DNA of 64,000 nt from Richelia sp. UBA3308 (GTDB lineage Bacteria; Cyanobacteriota; Cyanobacteriia; Cyanobacteriales; Nostocaceae). The stretch spans positions 1 through 64,000 of the forward strand of contig DESS01000156.1 of assembly GCA_002361335.1 (NCBI GenBank). The letters are read 5' to 3'. Under the pieces are notes generated by a model. The model saw only the letters and a list, made by a program, of their open reading frames with translations, was not told the DNA's origin and made no database searches. Made by a program: the position numbers and the translations under genes. Positions 52,715 to 60,164 of the stretch are shown piece after piece. How positions within the stretch are numbered: the first letter of the stretch is position 1; each line of letters starts with the position of its first letter.

Positions 52715-53545
52715 TTAGCAAAATTCAGCTTGTTCAAAATTTGCACGGAAAAAATCAAAGTATTTATCAGTACCAAACCACCAACCTACATTTATTTGAG
52801 AAGGAATTGTGAATCCCTCGAATGTTTTCTCTGACAAAACTTCTCCACCAAAGGGAATATAAGTATGGCTACCATCTTCTGTTTTATCTCCCCAGCGTAG
52901 TAAAGAAACTTTTAAGACTTTACCCTTTGAATCAATCACAAATTTTAAGATAACTGGTTCGTCATCAACTTTCATGCTGGCTTCAATAGTATTATCATCA
53001 ATAGCCTGCCAATCAACACTATTTTGCGGTAATAAAGCTGAAGGTAGCCAAAAAGATTCTCCTATAAATCTACCAATAGCCGAACGAGTGATATCTTGAT
53101 TATGAGCATTTACAACTGGAATGATTCCCCATATTGAAAAACGCATTCTAGCAAAATTATTAAAGCAATAATCAGCACCAATATATTTCGTTAAACCGCT
53201 ACCAATTTTGGCTTTCCAAACAAATCCTTTTAATGCACTGATAATTTGTTCGGCTTGCATCGGTAGCCAAGGTTTATCTGAAGATAATCTAAAACTACCA
53301 TTCATTGTTAATTTTACGAAATTGGCTAAAGGAGTTCCCGGTTGAATTGTATGGAGAAAATAACGCTGTACGGGTTGTGGTAATTCCGCAATCATTTCGG
53401 TAGTAAATACAGAATTATTTGGAGTTGTTTCTAAGGAATGCCAAATTTTATTAGTTTCCCTAACCTCTGTTAAGAATTTCAGATAAACAGCGATTGACGA
53501 GAAAGTAATGAATGCAGCAATAATTAATAAAATGTTGAGAATCAT
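52715..53545 (-). CDS. DUF6544-type protein
   Basis: 276 residues. An N-terminal helix (3-22) is followed by ELPQPVQRYF, then GSFRLSSDKPWLPMQAEQII and later FGGEVLSEKTFEGFTIPSQINVGWWFGTDKYFDFFRA, the DUF6544 pattern. Function unknown; the domain resembles periplasmic lipid-binding folds (inference). GGAGGG precedes the ATG. It follows pfkA by 63 bases on the same strand and may share its transcript. Confidence 0.75.
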   Translation of the reverse strand: MILNILLIIAAFITFSSIAVYLKFLTEVRETNKIWHSLETTPNNSVFTTEMIAELPQPVQRYFLHTIQPGTPLANFVKLTMNGSFRLSSDKPWLPMQAEQIISALKGFVWKAKIGSGLTKYIGADYCFNNFARMRFSIWGIIPVVNAHNQDITRSAIGRFIGESFWLPSALLPQNSVDWQAIDDNTIEASMKVDDEPVILKFVIDSKGKVLKVSLLRWGDKTEDGSHTYIPFGGEVLSEKTFEGFTIPSQINVGWWFGTDKYFDFFRANFEQAEFC

Positions 53546-53608
53546 TTCACCCTCCCGAACTCAATTTAAGTTAATCGAATTGCTATCGTTTTGGATGATT
53601 AGTTGTAT

Positions 53609-54736
53609 TTAGCTATAACCTAAAGGTAAAGAACCAATAGAATTTTCTAATCTAGAAATATGCTCGGTATTTCCCACATAAATACCCAAAGATTGCGCCG
53701 TTTTGACAAGAAAATTATCGGGTTTTACCAGCGATGGACTTTTAGCTATAACATGAACTAAAGGTACTGCTACTACTTCTCCATTTTGCCAAGCCACCAT
53801 TTTTGCAGTTTCTCCCTTCGCAATCAAATCTACAGCAGCTTTACCAAAAGCACTTGCCAACAATCTATCACCTGCTGAAGGAATACCTCCCCGTTGAATA
53901 TGTCCCAATACTGAAACTCTAATATCTAACTGATTGTGGGAACAGTTACGAATTTCATCAGCAATATATTGTCCCATGCCGCAGGATGGTTTTGCTGTTT
54001 CACATTGAGGATAACAACAACTATCTTTAGCTATTCGAGCGCCTTCTGCAACAACTACAATTCCAAATCTGCGTCCCCAATTATCTCGTAATTCCCGTAA
54101 GTGGGAACAAGCACCCTTAATTGAATAAGGTATTTCCGGAATCAAAATACAGTCAGCCCCTCCAGCAATTCCAGCCTGAAGCGCTAAATGTCCCGCACTC
54201 CTTCCCATTACTTCCACAATCATTACCCTATCGTGACTTGCAGCAGTAAAAGTTAAGCGGTTTAAAGCATCAACAACTGTATTCACAGCAGTGTCAAAAC
54301 CTACAACTTTTTCCGTAAATGCAACATCATTATCAATAGTTTTGGGAATTGCAATAAACTGCCAATTACCTTTTTTTTGCAATTCATCAAGAATCGCCAA
54401 ACTACCATCTCCCCCAATACCAATTAAAGCATCTAATTCTAATGCATTGTAACCAGCGATTATTTCATCAATATGAGCTAAAGTATCACCCTTATTAATA
54501 CTACCAAGAATAGTACCTCCCATATTTAACAAAGGATTCATACCTCGTAAATCCATACCGTGTAGGGTTAGAGGAATAGCTTTTTGTTCTAACAACCCCG
54601 TTGTCGCATAGGGAATACCAAAAACTTGCCAATCATAAGTTACAATCGCGTGGCTAACTACTGCTCGAATTGCAGCATTAAGTCCGGGACAATCACCACC
54701 ACTTGTCAGGATACCAAGACGTTTTTGAGTTTTCAT
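53609..54736 (-). CDS. pfkA: 6-phosphofructokinase
   Basis: 375 residues. GGDCPGLNAAIRAV, GGDGSLAI, PKTIDNDV, MGRSAGHLAL and GHIQRGG are all present. Glycine at the position after GGD fits an ATP-dependent rather than a pyrophosphate-dependent enzyme. It phosphorylates fructose 6-phosphate in glycolysis. The DUF2949 gene ends 11 bases upstream, so both form an operon under island promoter 17. Confidence 0.92.
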   Translation of the reverse strand: MKTQKRLGILTSGGDCPGLNAAIRAVVSHAIVTYDWQVFGIPYATTGLLEQKAIPLTLHGMDLRGMNPLLNMGGTILGSINKGDTLAHIDEIIAGYNALELDALIGIGGDGSLAILDELQKKGNWQFIAIPKTIDNDVAFTEKVVGFDTAVNTVVDALNRLTFTAASHDRVMIVEVMGRSAGHLALQAGIAGGADCILIPEIPYSIKGACSHLRELRDNWGRRFGIVVVAEGARIAKDSCCYPQCETAKPSCGMGQYIADEIRNCSHNQLDIRVSVLGHIQRGGIPSAGDRLLASAFGKAAVDLIAKGETAKMVAWQNGEVVAVPLVHVIAKSPSLVKPDNFLVKTAQSLGIYVGNTEHISRLENSIGSLPLGYS

Positions 54737-54747
54737 CGCAATTTACC

Positions 54748-54945
54748 TTAAATACTTGCATCTAACCAGTTAAAAATCTGCTCCAACTGGCTCAACTTCA
54801 CCAGTCCATATTGCCAGAGAACCATCGGTAATAAGTCCGGCGAATTTTGTTGTAGATTTCGCAATGCTAACTCTATCCCATCTTTAGAAATAGCCAAATC
54901 TTCCTGTAGAAAACTGATAAATTTTGTAAATTTAGCGGTAGGCAT
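54748..54945 (-). CDS. DUF2949 protein
   Basis: 65 residues, all-helical: SKDGIELALRNLQQN and LPMVLWQYGLVKLSQLEQIFNWL. This is the cyanobacterial DUF2949 pattern. It is the first gene of the pfkA operon, 11 bases before it, which suggests a link to carbon metabolism. GAGGGG precedes the ATG. Confidence 0.82.
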   Translation of the reverse strand: MPTAKFTKFISFLQEDLAISKDGIELALRNLQQNSPDLLPMVLWQYGLVKLSQLEQIFNWLDASI

Positions 54946-54976
54946 TATCTACACCCCTCACAACAGCTTGATTCTC

Positions 54977-55008
54977 AGATTACGGAGAAAATTTGAGAAA
55001 CTTGTGAG
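54977..55008 (-). promoter_or_regulatory. Island promoter 17: 11-bp direct repeat plus -10
   Basis: Minus strand: CTCACA (55008-55003), CTCAAA (54997-54992), 9 bases, TAATCT (54982-54977). It drives DUF2949-pfkA. Confidence 0.75.
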
Positions 55009-55037
55009 GATTACGGTAATATTCTGATTTCTAAGTT

Positions 55038-55068
55038 GGGCATGGGGCATTGGGCATGGGGCATGGGG
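55038..55068. repeat. Heptamer short tandem repeat GGGCATG/GGGCATT
   Basis: About four heptamers followed by AAATAAATTCACGACTT. Same repeat and tail as at 27731 and, in part, 60065. Confidence 0.75.
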
Positions 55069-55163
55069 AAATAAATTCACGACTTCAATTATTGGTAATG
55101 GCAATTATTTTTTCATGGGGACTGACAAGACAAGATTGAAGATTTCTAGCACTAATAAAAAAA

Positions 55164-55195
55164 CTCACAATTTTCTTATTTTTTTCTGACAAACT
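55164..55195 (+). promoter_or_regulatory. Island promoter 18, degenerate
   Basis: CTCACA (55164-55169), CTTATT (55175-55180), 9 bases, CAAACT (55190-55195). The second hexamer and the -10 are poor matches; position (44 bases before the gene) and first hexamer support it. Confidence 0.4.
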
Positions 55196-55239
55196 CAGAA
55201 ATAGGAGTATAGCCCTAAATCAATATTGGGAGAAATAAA

Positions 55240-56670
55240 ATGAATGGCAGCACATTCACAAAAGATTATCTCAAAAATGAATATAAGCGAAAAATGAGCG
55301 GTACAGAGCGTAAATTTCTGAGGATACCAAGCGCAAACGTTGTTATGGTAGCTCAAATAAATGGACTGGTTTCTCGCGAGCAACTTAAAGCAGCAGTCAT
55401 AAAAGCCAGACAAAAGCATTTTCTCTTGGGTATTCGCGTCAGCCTGGATAAAGATTCTGCTGGATGGTTTACACAGAAAAATGTTCCCGAAATCCCGGTT
55501 GAGGTAATGCCCAGATTCACTAATGAAGATTGGATTCAGACGACTATAGAAGAACTCAAACGCACTTTTTCAATCCAAACAGGTCCCCTTATCCGTTTTC
55601 TTCTGCTTCAATCTCCCGAAGTCTCAGATTTAATTGTTACCGCACATCATAGTATTTGTGACGGTCGTTCCTTGGTATATCTAATTCGTGACATCATGGT
55701 ATACCTAAGTAATCCTCAACAGGATGTGGAAACCCCACAAGTTATACCAGTTGTGGTTGAAGATTGTCTTCCGTCCTCGGTTATGGGTAGTTTTTTCTAC
55801 AGATTGATTGTGAAGAGAATAAATAGGAAATGGATACGTAAGGGAATCTCTTTTAATGAAAACGATTATAAAGACCTTCATCAAACATTCTGGCTGAACA
55901 ATAAAGTATCAATACTATCGTGGGAATTAACAGAACCGCAAACATCCATCTTGGTATCTCGATGTCGGCAAGAACAAGTTACCATCAATAGTGCGCTTTA
56001 TGCTGCATTTATTGCTGCTCAAAACCATATTCAAGGAGACTCTCAGCCTTATTTGCAAAATATTATGGTGCCAGTTGACTTTAGAAGTCGGCTGAATAAA
56101 CCTGTTGGCGAAGCAATTGGTTTTTATGTCTCAGCCGTGATGTTCAAGCAGAAATATCATCCAAAGAAATCCTTTTGGGATATGGCAGGAATAATTGATA
56201 AGAAAATTAAACAGCGCTTGACAAATAAAAATATTTTTCAAGGGGAGAGACTAAATTTATTATCTCCATCTCTTATGGATGGGCTTGTGTTTGCCAAGCA
56301 AGGGAAATTGAACGATAAAATGGCTTTAAATCTGCTGAAGAAGAAAGGCTTGGATAAACTATTTGCGGGTATTGTAATTAGCAATCTTGGTAAGATAGAT
56401 ATTCCGGTTGATTATGGTAACTTGCATTTAGAAGCAGTTAGGGGAGCGGCTGTATATTCGGATAGCGCAGAAAAAATACTAGAAGTAGTAACAGTAGGTG
56501 GCAAAATGTATCTGACTCTTACTTTCGGGGATACAATCATTGCTGCAGATGTAGTAGCAAAAGTCAAAGATACTGCAATGAAATATCTCGCTGAAGCGGT
56601 TATTGCTCCTTGTCAATTAAATGACCAATCGCACAGTTCGGTTGGCGACTTCATGCGGGGATTAGGATAG
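55240..56670 (+). CDS. Condensation/acyltransferase-superfamily protein
   Basis: 476 residues. AHHSICDG (H136, H137, DG 141-142) is the HHxxxDG active site of condensation domains, PapA-type and alcohol acyltransferases. A later VPVDFRSRLNKPVGEAIGFY supports the fold. It stands alone with no NRPS or PKS modules next to it, so a PapA/wax-ester-like acyl transfer to an alcohol is plausible. Its 3' end overlaps the convergent secreted-protein gene by 58 bases. Confidence 0.82.
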   Translation: MNGSTFTKDYLKNEYKRKMSGTERKFLRIPSANVVMVAQINGLVSREQLKAAVIKARQKHFLLGIRVSLDKDSAGWFTQKNVPEIPVEVMPRFTNEDWIQTTIEELKRTFSIQTGPLIRFLLLQSPEVSDLIVTAHHSICDGRSLVYLIRDIMVYLSNPQQDVETPQVIPVVVEDCLPSSVMGSFFYRLIVKRINRKWIRKGISFNENDYKDLHQTFWLNNKVSILSWELTEPQTSILVSRCRQEQVTINSALYAAFIAAQNHIQGDSQPYLQNIMVPVDFRSRLNKPVGEAIGFYVSAVMFKQKYHPKKSFWDMAGIIDKKIKQRLTNKNIFQGERLNLLSPSLMDGLVFAKQGKLNDKMALNLLKKKGLDKLFAGIVISNLGKIDIPVDYGNLHLEAVRGAAVYSDSAEKILEVVTVGGKMYLTLTFGDTIIAADVVAKVKDTAMKYLAEAVIAPCQLNDQSHSSVGDFMRGLG

Positions 56671-57167
56671 AGATACAATTTACCTACATTCAAACTCGCC
56701 TGTTTAAAAATAATCCAATCAACCCGATTTTCGCCTATCCCATCGCTATGAGCCAAACTTCCCTGACTCATATTTAATCTGCCTTCTTTATCCCAATAAA
56801 AATTTTTTTGAGGAATTTTACGTCGAGTACCTTCACCCCAGGAAATTATCATTCCTTCACCATATAGCCAATCCTGGGAAAGCTTACCACGGAGGCATAC
56901 AAAGTCACCACTGTGGGGTGAGCCATAATAACCATCGATAATCTTACCTTTCTTCACACCATTGAGACATACTCCTGCTCCATCACGCCAATCTTCAGGG
57001 TTAGGCTCAGTACACAGTTGATAGGCTCCATCTGGAAGATTAGCCAGTGAAGTGTCTGGGGAAATACTAGTCTTTTGTTCTTTTTCTAATGATAATGTAA
57101 CTGCGTTGGGAAATAGCAAGCAGCCAACTAAAGTTATCCAAGCAATAGAATTACACCAGCTAAACAT
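56613..57167 (-). CDS. Secreted cysteine-containing hypothetical protein
   Basis: 184 residues with a signal peptide (AWITLVGCLLFPNAVT, with a possible lipobox GC). The mature part has DGAYQLCTEPNPEDWRDGAGVC, GDFVCLRGK and ends ELCDWSFN, giving at least four cysteines in likely disulfides. GGAGAC precedes the ATG. The gene overlaps the convergent acyltransferase gene. Family unknown. Confidence 0.72.
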   Translation of the reverse strand: MFSWCNSIAWITLVGCLLFPNAVTLSLEKEQKTSISPDTSLANLPDGAYQLCTEPNPEDWRDGAGVCLNGVKKGKIIDGYYGSPHSGDFVCLRGKLSQDWLYGEGMIISWGEGTRRKIPQKNFYWDKEGRLNMSQGSLAHSDGIGENRVDWIIFKQASLNVGKLYLYPNPRMKSPTELCDWSFN

Positions 57168-57197
57168 ATTGTATGTCTCCGAGTGCTTTCTGTGTTT

Positions 57198-57229
57198 ATC
57201 CTATTGGGACAACTTGGCGAACTTGTGAG
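57198..57229 (-). promoter_or_regulatory. Island promoter 19 (divergent with promoter 20)
   Basis: Minus strand: CTCACA (57229-57224), GCCAAG (57218-57213), 9 bases, TAGGAT (57203-57198). The second hexamer is weak. Confidence 0.58.
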
Positions 57230-57258
57230 TTTACAATCCCTTTCTCTATGTTGGATAC

Positions 57259-57290
57259 CTCACAAATCCCTCACATCTTTAGCTTAAATT
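57259..57290 (+). promoter_or_regulatory. Island promoter 20 (divergent with promoter 19)
   Basis: CTCACA (57259-57264), CTCACA (57270-57275), 9 bases, TAAATT (57285-57290). The flavodoxin-fold gene starts 90 bases downstream. Confidence 0.75.
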
Positions 57291-57380
57291 TGGAAGTGAG
57301 GAATTAGGATGCATCTTCATTGAAAATAATGAAGACTCATCATCCTATTAAAATACTTATCGGTCTATAGGAAGTTTCTT

Positions 57381-58769
57381 ATGCTTAATCAAAAAATCGT
57401 TCTCCTAGATGGCAGAGGCTTAAGCGATGAAGACCTTTCTCCTATATTAGATATTCTCATCAATGAACTGCACAAAAATGGCGCAAAGGTGCAGCTTTTT
57501 CCATTGAGAGAAATTAAGATGGGTTCATGTATCGGTTGCTTTGGCTGCTGGCTAAAAACACCGGGAATTTGTCTGGAACCCGATGCGGGACGTGACATAG
57601 CTCAGGCAGTCGTCCAAAGTGATATGACCATCCTATTTTCCCCCGTTACCTTTGGGGGCTATTCATCGGAAATTAAGAAAGCTCAAGACCGCTGGCTACC
57701 CTTAATTATGCCTGATTTTGGCATATACCACGGTGAAGTTCATCACCGACCTCGGTATTCAAAATATCCACGATTGGTCGGCATTGGCATCCAGCGTCAG
57801 CCGAATAACGAGGAAGCGAACCTATTCAAGGTGCTGGTTGGGCGAAACGCCCTCAACTTTCATTCCCCTACTTATGCAGCAGACGTTGTATTAAGCACAG
57901 ATACCCCCGACAAGTTGCATCAGGAAATTCAAAGGGTGCTGGTTCGGAATGACACTTTTCCTCTAAGTGAAGTGGTCACATCGCTGATGCCAACCACAAA
58001 GACAGCTATTATCAGTACTTCAACAGCAGATGCCTCACGTAGGGCATTATTGCTCGTTGGTAGCCCAAAAGTTAAATCCCCTAGCACCTCCGCTGTCTTG
58101 GGAAGATATGTGTTGAACCAACTAAAACAAGAGGGGTGGGAGACCGAATCGTTGATACTCAGGGGACATCTTCTACAGGGCAAGGGGCAACACGAATTTC
58201 TCGCGGCTGTTGACCGAGCCAATCTGATACTATTTGTTTTTCCACTCTATATAGATTCACTGCCATTCCTGATGATGAAGTCGCTTGAAGTGATGGCTGA
58301 GCATATCTGTGCCCAACATCAGGAATATCCAAAGCGGCTTTTTGCTATCTCTAACAATGGATTTCCCGAAGCCCATCACAATGCGCTGGCGTTAGCTATC
58401 TGTCAACATTTTGCCGTTGATACCGGCATGATTTGGTCGGGGGGACTGGCTATGGGCGCTGGAGAAGCTTTATCTGGAGGTCTACCTATTGAAGGAACTC
58501 AGCTTGCGGGGCGACTACCTGTGAAGCATATTATTCAGGCACTTGATATCACGAGTACTGCACTAGCGAATGGTCAAATTGTTCCACCCGAAGCTGCCAA
58601 ACTGATGGCAAAAACACCTATTCCCTTGATGCCCTTTAGACTATGGCGATGGCTGTTTATAGAAATGGGCAAACAGCACTGGCGGAAACGGGCTGTTGAA
58701 AATCAGGTTAATGAGGAAGAACTGTTTGCCCAGCCTTACGCAAAAGTTGGCAGTGCAAATGCTAAATAA
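57381..58769 (+). CDS. Protein with two flavodoxin-like (NADPH-dependent FMN reductase) domains
   Basis: 462 residues. The first domain (about 1-190) has GSCIGCFGCWLKTPGICLEPDAGRDIA, the cysteine-containing motif of iron-sulfur flavoprotein-like FMN reductases. The second (about 215-410) begins LLVGSPKVKSPSTSAVLG and has VFPLYIDSLPFLMMKSLE. A C-terminal helical tail follows. It probably reduces quinones or flavins in the cytoplasm. Fusion of two such domains is unusual. Promoter 20 lies upstream. Confidence 0.8.
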   Translation: MLNQKIVLLDGRGLSDEDLSPILDILINELHKNGAKVQLFPLREIKMGSCIGCFGCWLKTPGICLEPDAGRDIAQAVVQSDMTILFSPVTFGGYSSEIKKAQDRWLPLIMPDFGIYHGEVHHRPRYSKYPRLVGIGIQRQPNNEEANLFKVLVGRNALNFHSPTYAADVVLSTDTPDKLHQEIQRVLVRNDTFPLSEVVTSLMPTTKTAIISTSTADASRRALLLVGSPKVKSPSTSAVLGRYVLNQLKQEGWETESLILRGHLLQGKGQHEFLAAVDRANLILFVFPLYIDSLPFLMMKSLEVMAEHICAQHQEYPKRLFAISNNGFPEAHHNALALAICQHFAVDTGMIWSGGLAMGAGEALSGGLPIEGTQLAGRLPVKHIIQALDITSTALANGQIVPPEAAKLMAKTPIPLMPFRLWRWLFIEMGKQHWRKRAVENQVNEEELFAQPYAKVGSANAK

Positions 58770-58770
58770 T

Positions 58771-59016
58771 ATGATGTCCGGTTAAACAGTTGTCATTACG
58801 TTAGCGAAGCTCCTCTGCAAGAGGCACGCAGCCTTCTTCGGAGTGAAGTATATGTCCTAAGTCCCTTCGGGACGACCTTCGGTACGGACACGCTGAGCCG
58901 CACTTCGTGAACGCGTTCAGCTTGCTGACCCGTTAGGGTAACGCAAAGTACTGTGATTGCTTCGCTTCACTTTCGCTCGCAATGACATATCGTAACCAAT
59001 TTACCGGACATGATAT
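58771..59016. repeat. Nested foldback element with ATGATGTCCGGTTAAA ends
   Basis: Outer arms ATGATGTCCGGTTAAA (58771-58786) and TTTACCGGACATGAT (59000-59014) enclose a second pair, TGTCATTACG (58791) and CGCAATGACA (58987 end), with GAAGC-type pairing inside and several small hairpins. It starts one base after the stop of the flavodoxin-fold gene. It is non-coding. Confidence 0.7.
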
Positions 59017-59072
59017 AACATCTTTTCAAGTGAGGTCGGAAGGTAAGCATACCCTCCAAAAGTAACTAACTA

Positions 59073-60041
59073 TCAAGCGCGAGCTATCTCAAATTTGTCA
59101 GGTTGATGTGGCTTGATATAGCTATTTAGCTGATTAATCGCCGGTGTCGCAATCGAAGTTTGGCGAACTAATACTTGGAAGTCATCGGCGAGTTGTTGCA
59201 TTTCATCACGGGCGGCAATGGCATGGTGAACTGCTACAATCTCGAAATGTTTGGTCTTTACCCAACGCTTCAACAGTGCGACGACAATCGGCTCCGGTAG
59301 CCACTCCCAAAGCTTGAGTTTGGCGGGGGTAATAGGGATACCAATTGCTCGTAATACCTGGAATCCTTCACCCATAGCGTGAACCATGAGATGCAACGCT
59401 TCGGATATCTGCGCCAATTGGTAGTTGTCGCCTCCTGCCATATAGATAGCATTGGCGATTGGACTAATTAATGCCACGTGGGTTTTTTGCCAAGCATCTA
59501 TATTACGACTGATAGTAACTGGAAAGCCTGCTTGTTTGAAGGTACTGAAAATTTCCTTGAGTCGGGGTGTAATCCGTCCATCCGGCTCACCCAATATGGT
59601 AGGTTGAACCCGACTCGAACCCAGAATATAGCTGACGATGCGCCCCTCTAACGCCCCACCTGCACTAGGAAATCCCAGCAAGAGGCGCTTTTGACCTACA
59701 GCTTGCATCCAATCATCATAGCCAGAGGGATTGTTGACCATAAATAGCACATTAGGGGTGCCTTTATTGGCTGACAAAATTGGCAATATTGCACTAACCT
59801 GATTCTTACGCATTGCCACGATAATTAAATCGTAAGCATCTTCTGGGGACAATTCCTCTACTACCTTGACGCGAGTAGTCGTTTGTTCGTTAGTTAACTC
59901 ATGTTCTAAAACAATGCCATACTCTTTGATATCTTTTAGGCGCTTTCCTCTGGCAAGAATAGAAACATCATTACCCGCGTCTTGTAATCGTGCAGCATAC
60001 AAACTGCCGATAACTCCAGCACCGTAAAATAAAATTTTCAT
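59073..60041 (-). CDS. Ketopantoate reductase-like (ApbA/PanE) oxidoreductase
   Basis: 322 residues from the ATG at 60041, chosen because AGGAAG precedes it and because it starts directly at the Rossmann strand ILFYGAGVIGSLYAARL. VSILARGKRLKDI and later NPSGYDDWM and a C-terminal helical domain follow the PanE/ApbA layout. The usual C-terminal catalytic region is not obvious, so the substrate may differ from ketopantoate. The STRR at 60065 lies directly upstream. Confidence 0.8.
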   Translation of the reverse strand: MKILFYGAGVIGSLYAARLQDAGNDVSILARGKRLKDIKEYGIVLEHELTNEQTTTRVKVVEELSPEDAYDLIIVAMRKNQVSAILPILSANKGTPNVLFMVNNPSGYDDWMQAVGQKRLLLGFPSAGGALEGRIVSYILGSSRVQPTILGEPDGRITPRLKEIFSTFKQAGFPVTISRNIDAWQKTHVALISPIANAIYMAGGDNYQLAQISEALHLMVHAMGEGFQVLRAIGIPITPAKLKLWEWLPEPIVVALLKRWVKTKHFEIVAVHHAIAARDEMQQLADDFQVLVRQTSIATPAINQLNSYIKPHQPDKFEIARA

Positions 60042-60064
60042 GGCTTCTTCCTGATTTGTAAGTT

Positions 60065-60089
60065 GGGCATGGGGCATTGGGCATGGGAA
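60065..60089. repeat. Heptamer short tandem repeat GGGCATG/GGGCATT
   Basis: Three to four heptamers followed by AAAATAAATT, upstream of the ketopantoate-reductase-like gene. Confidence 0.7.
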
Positions 60090-60164
60090 AATAAATTGTG
60101 GAATTTGGCAAATACATACAATAAAGTTAAGTGGACAATAAATGCCAAACTCCGAATTTTCTTC

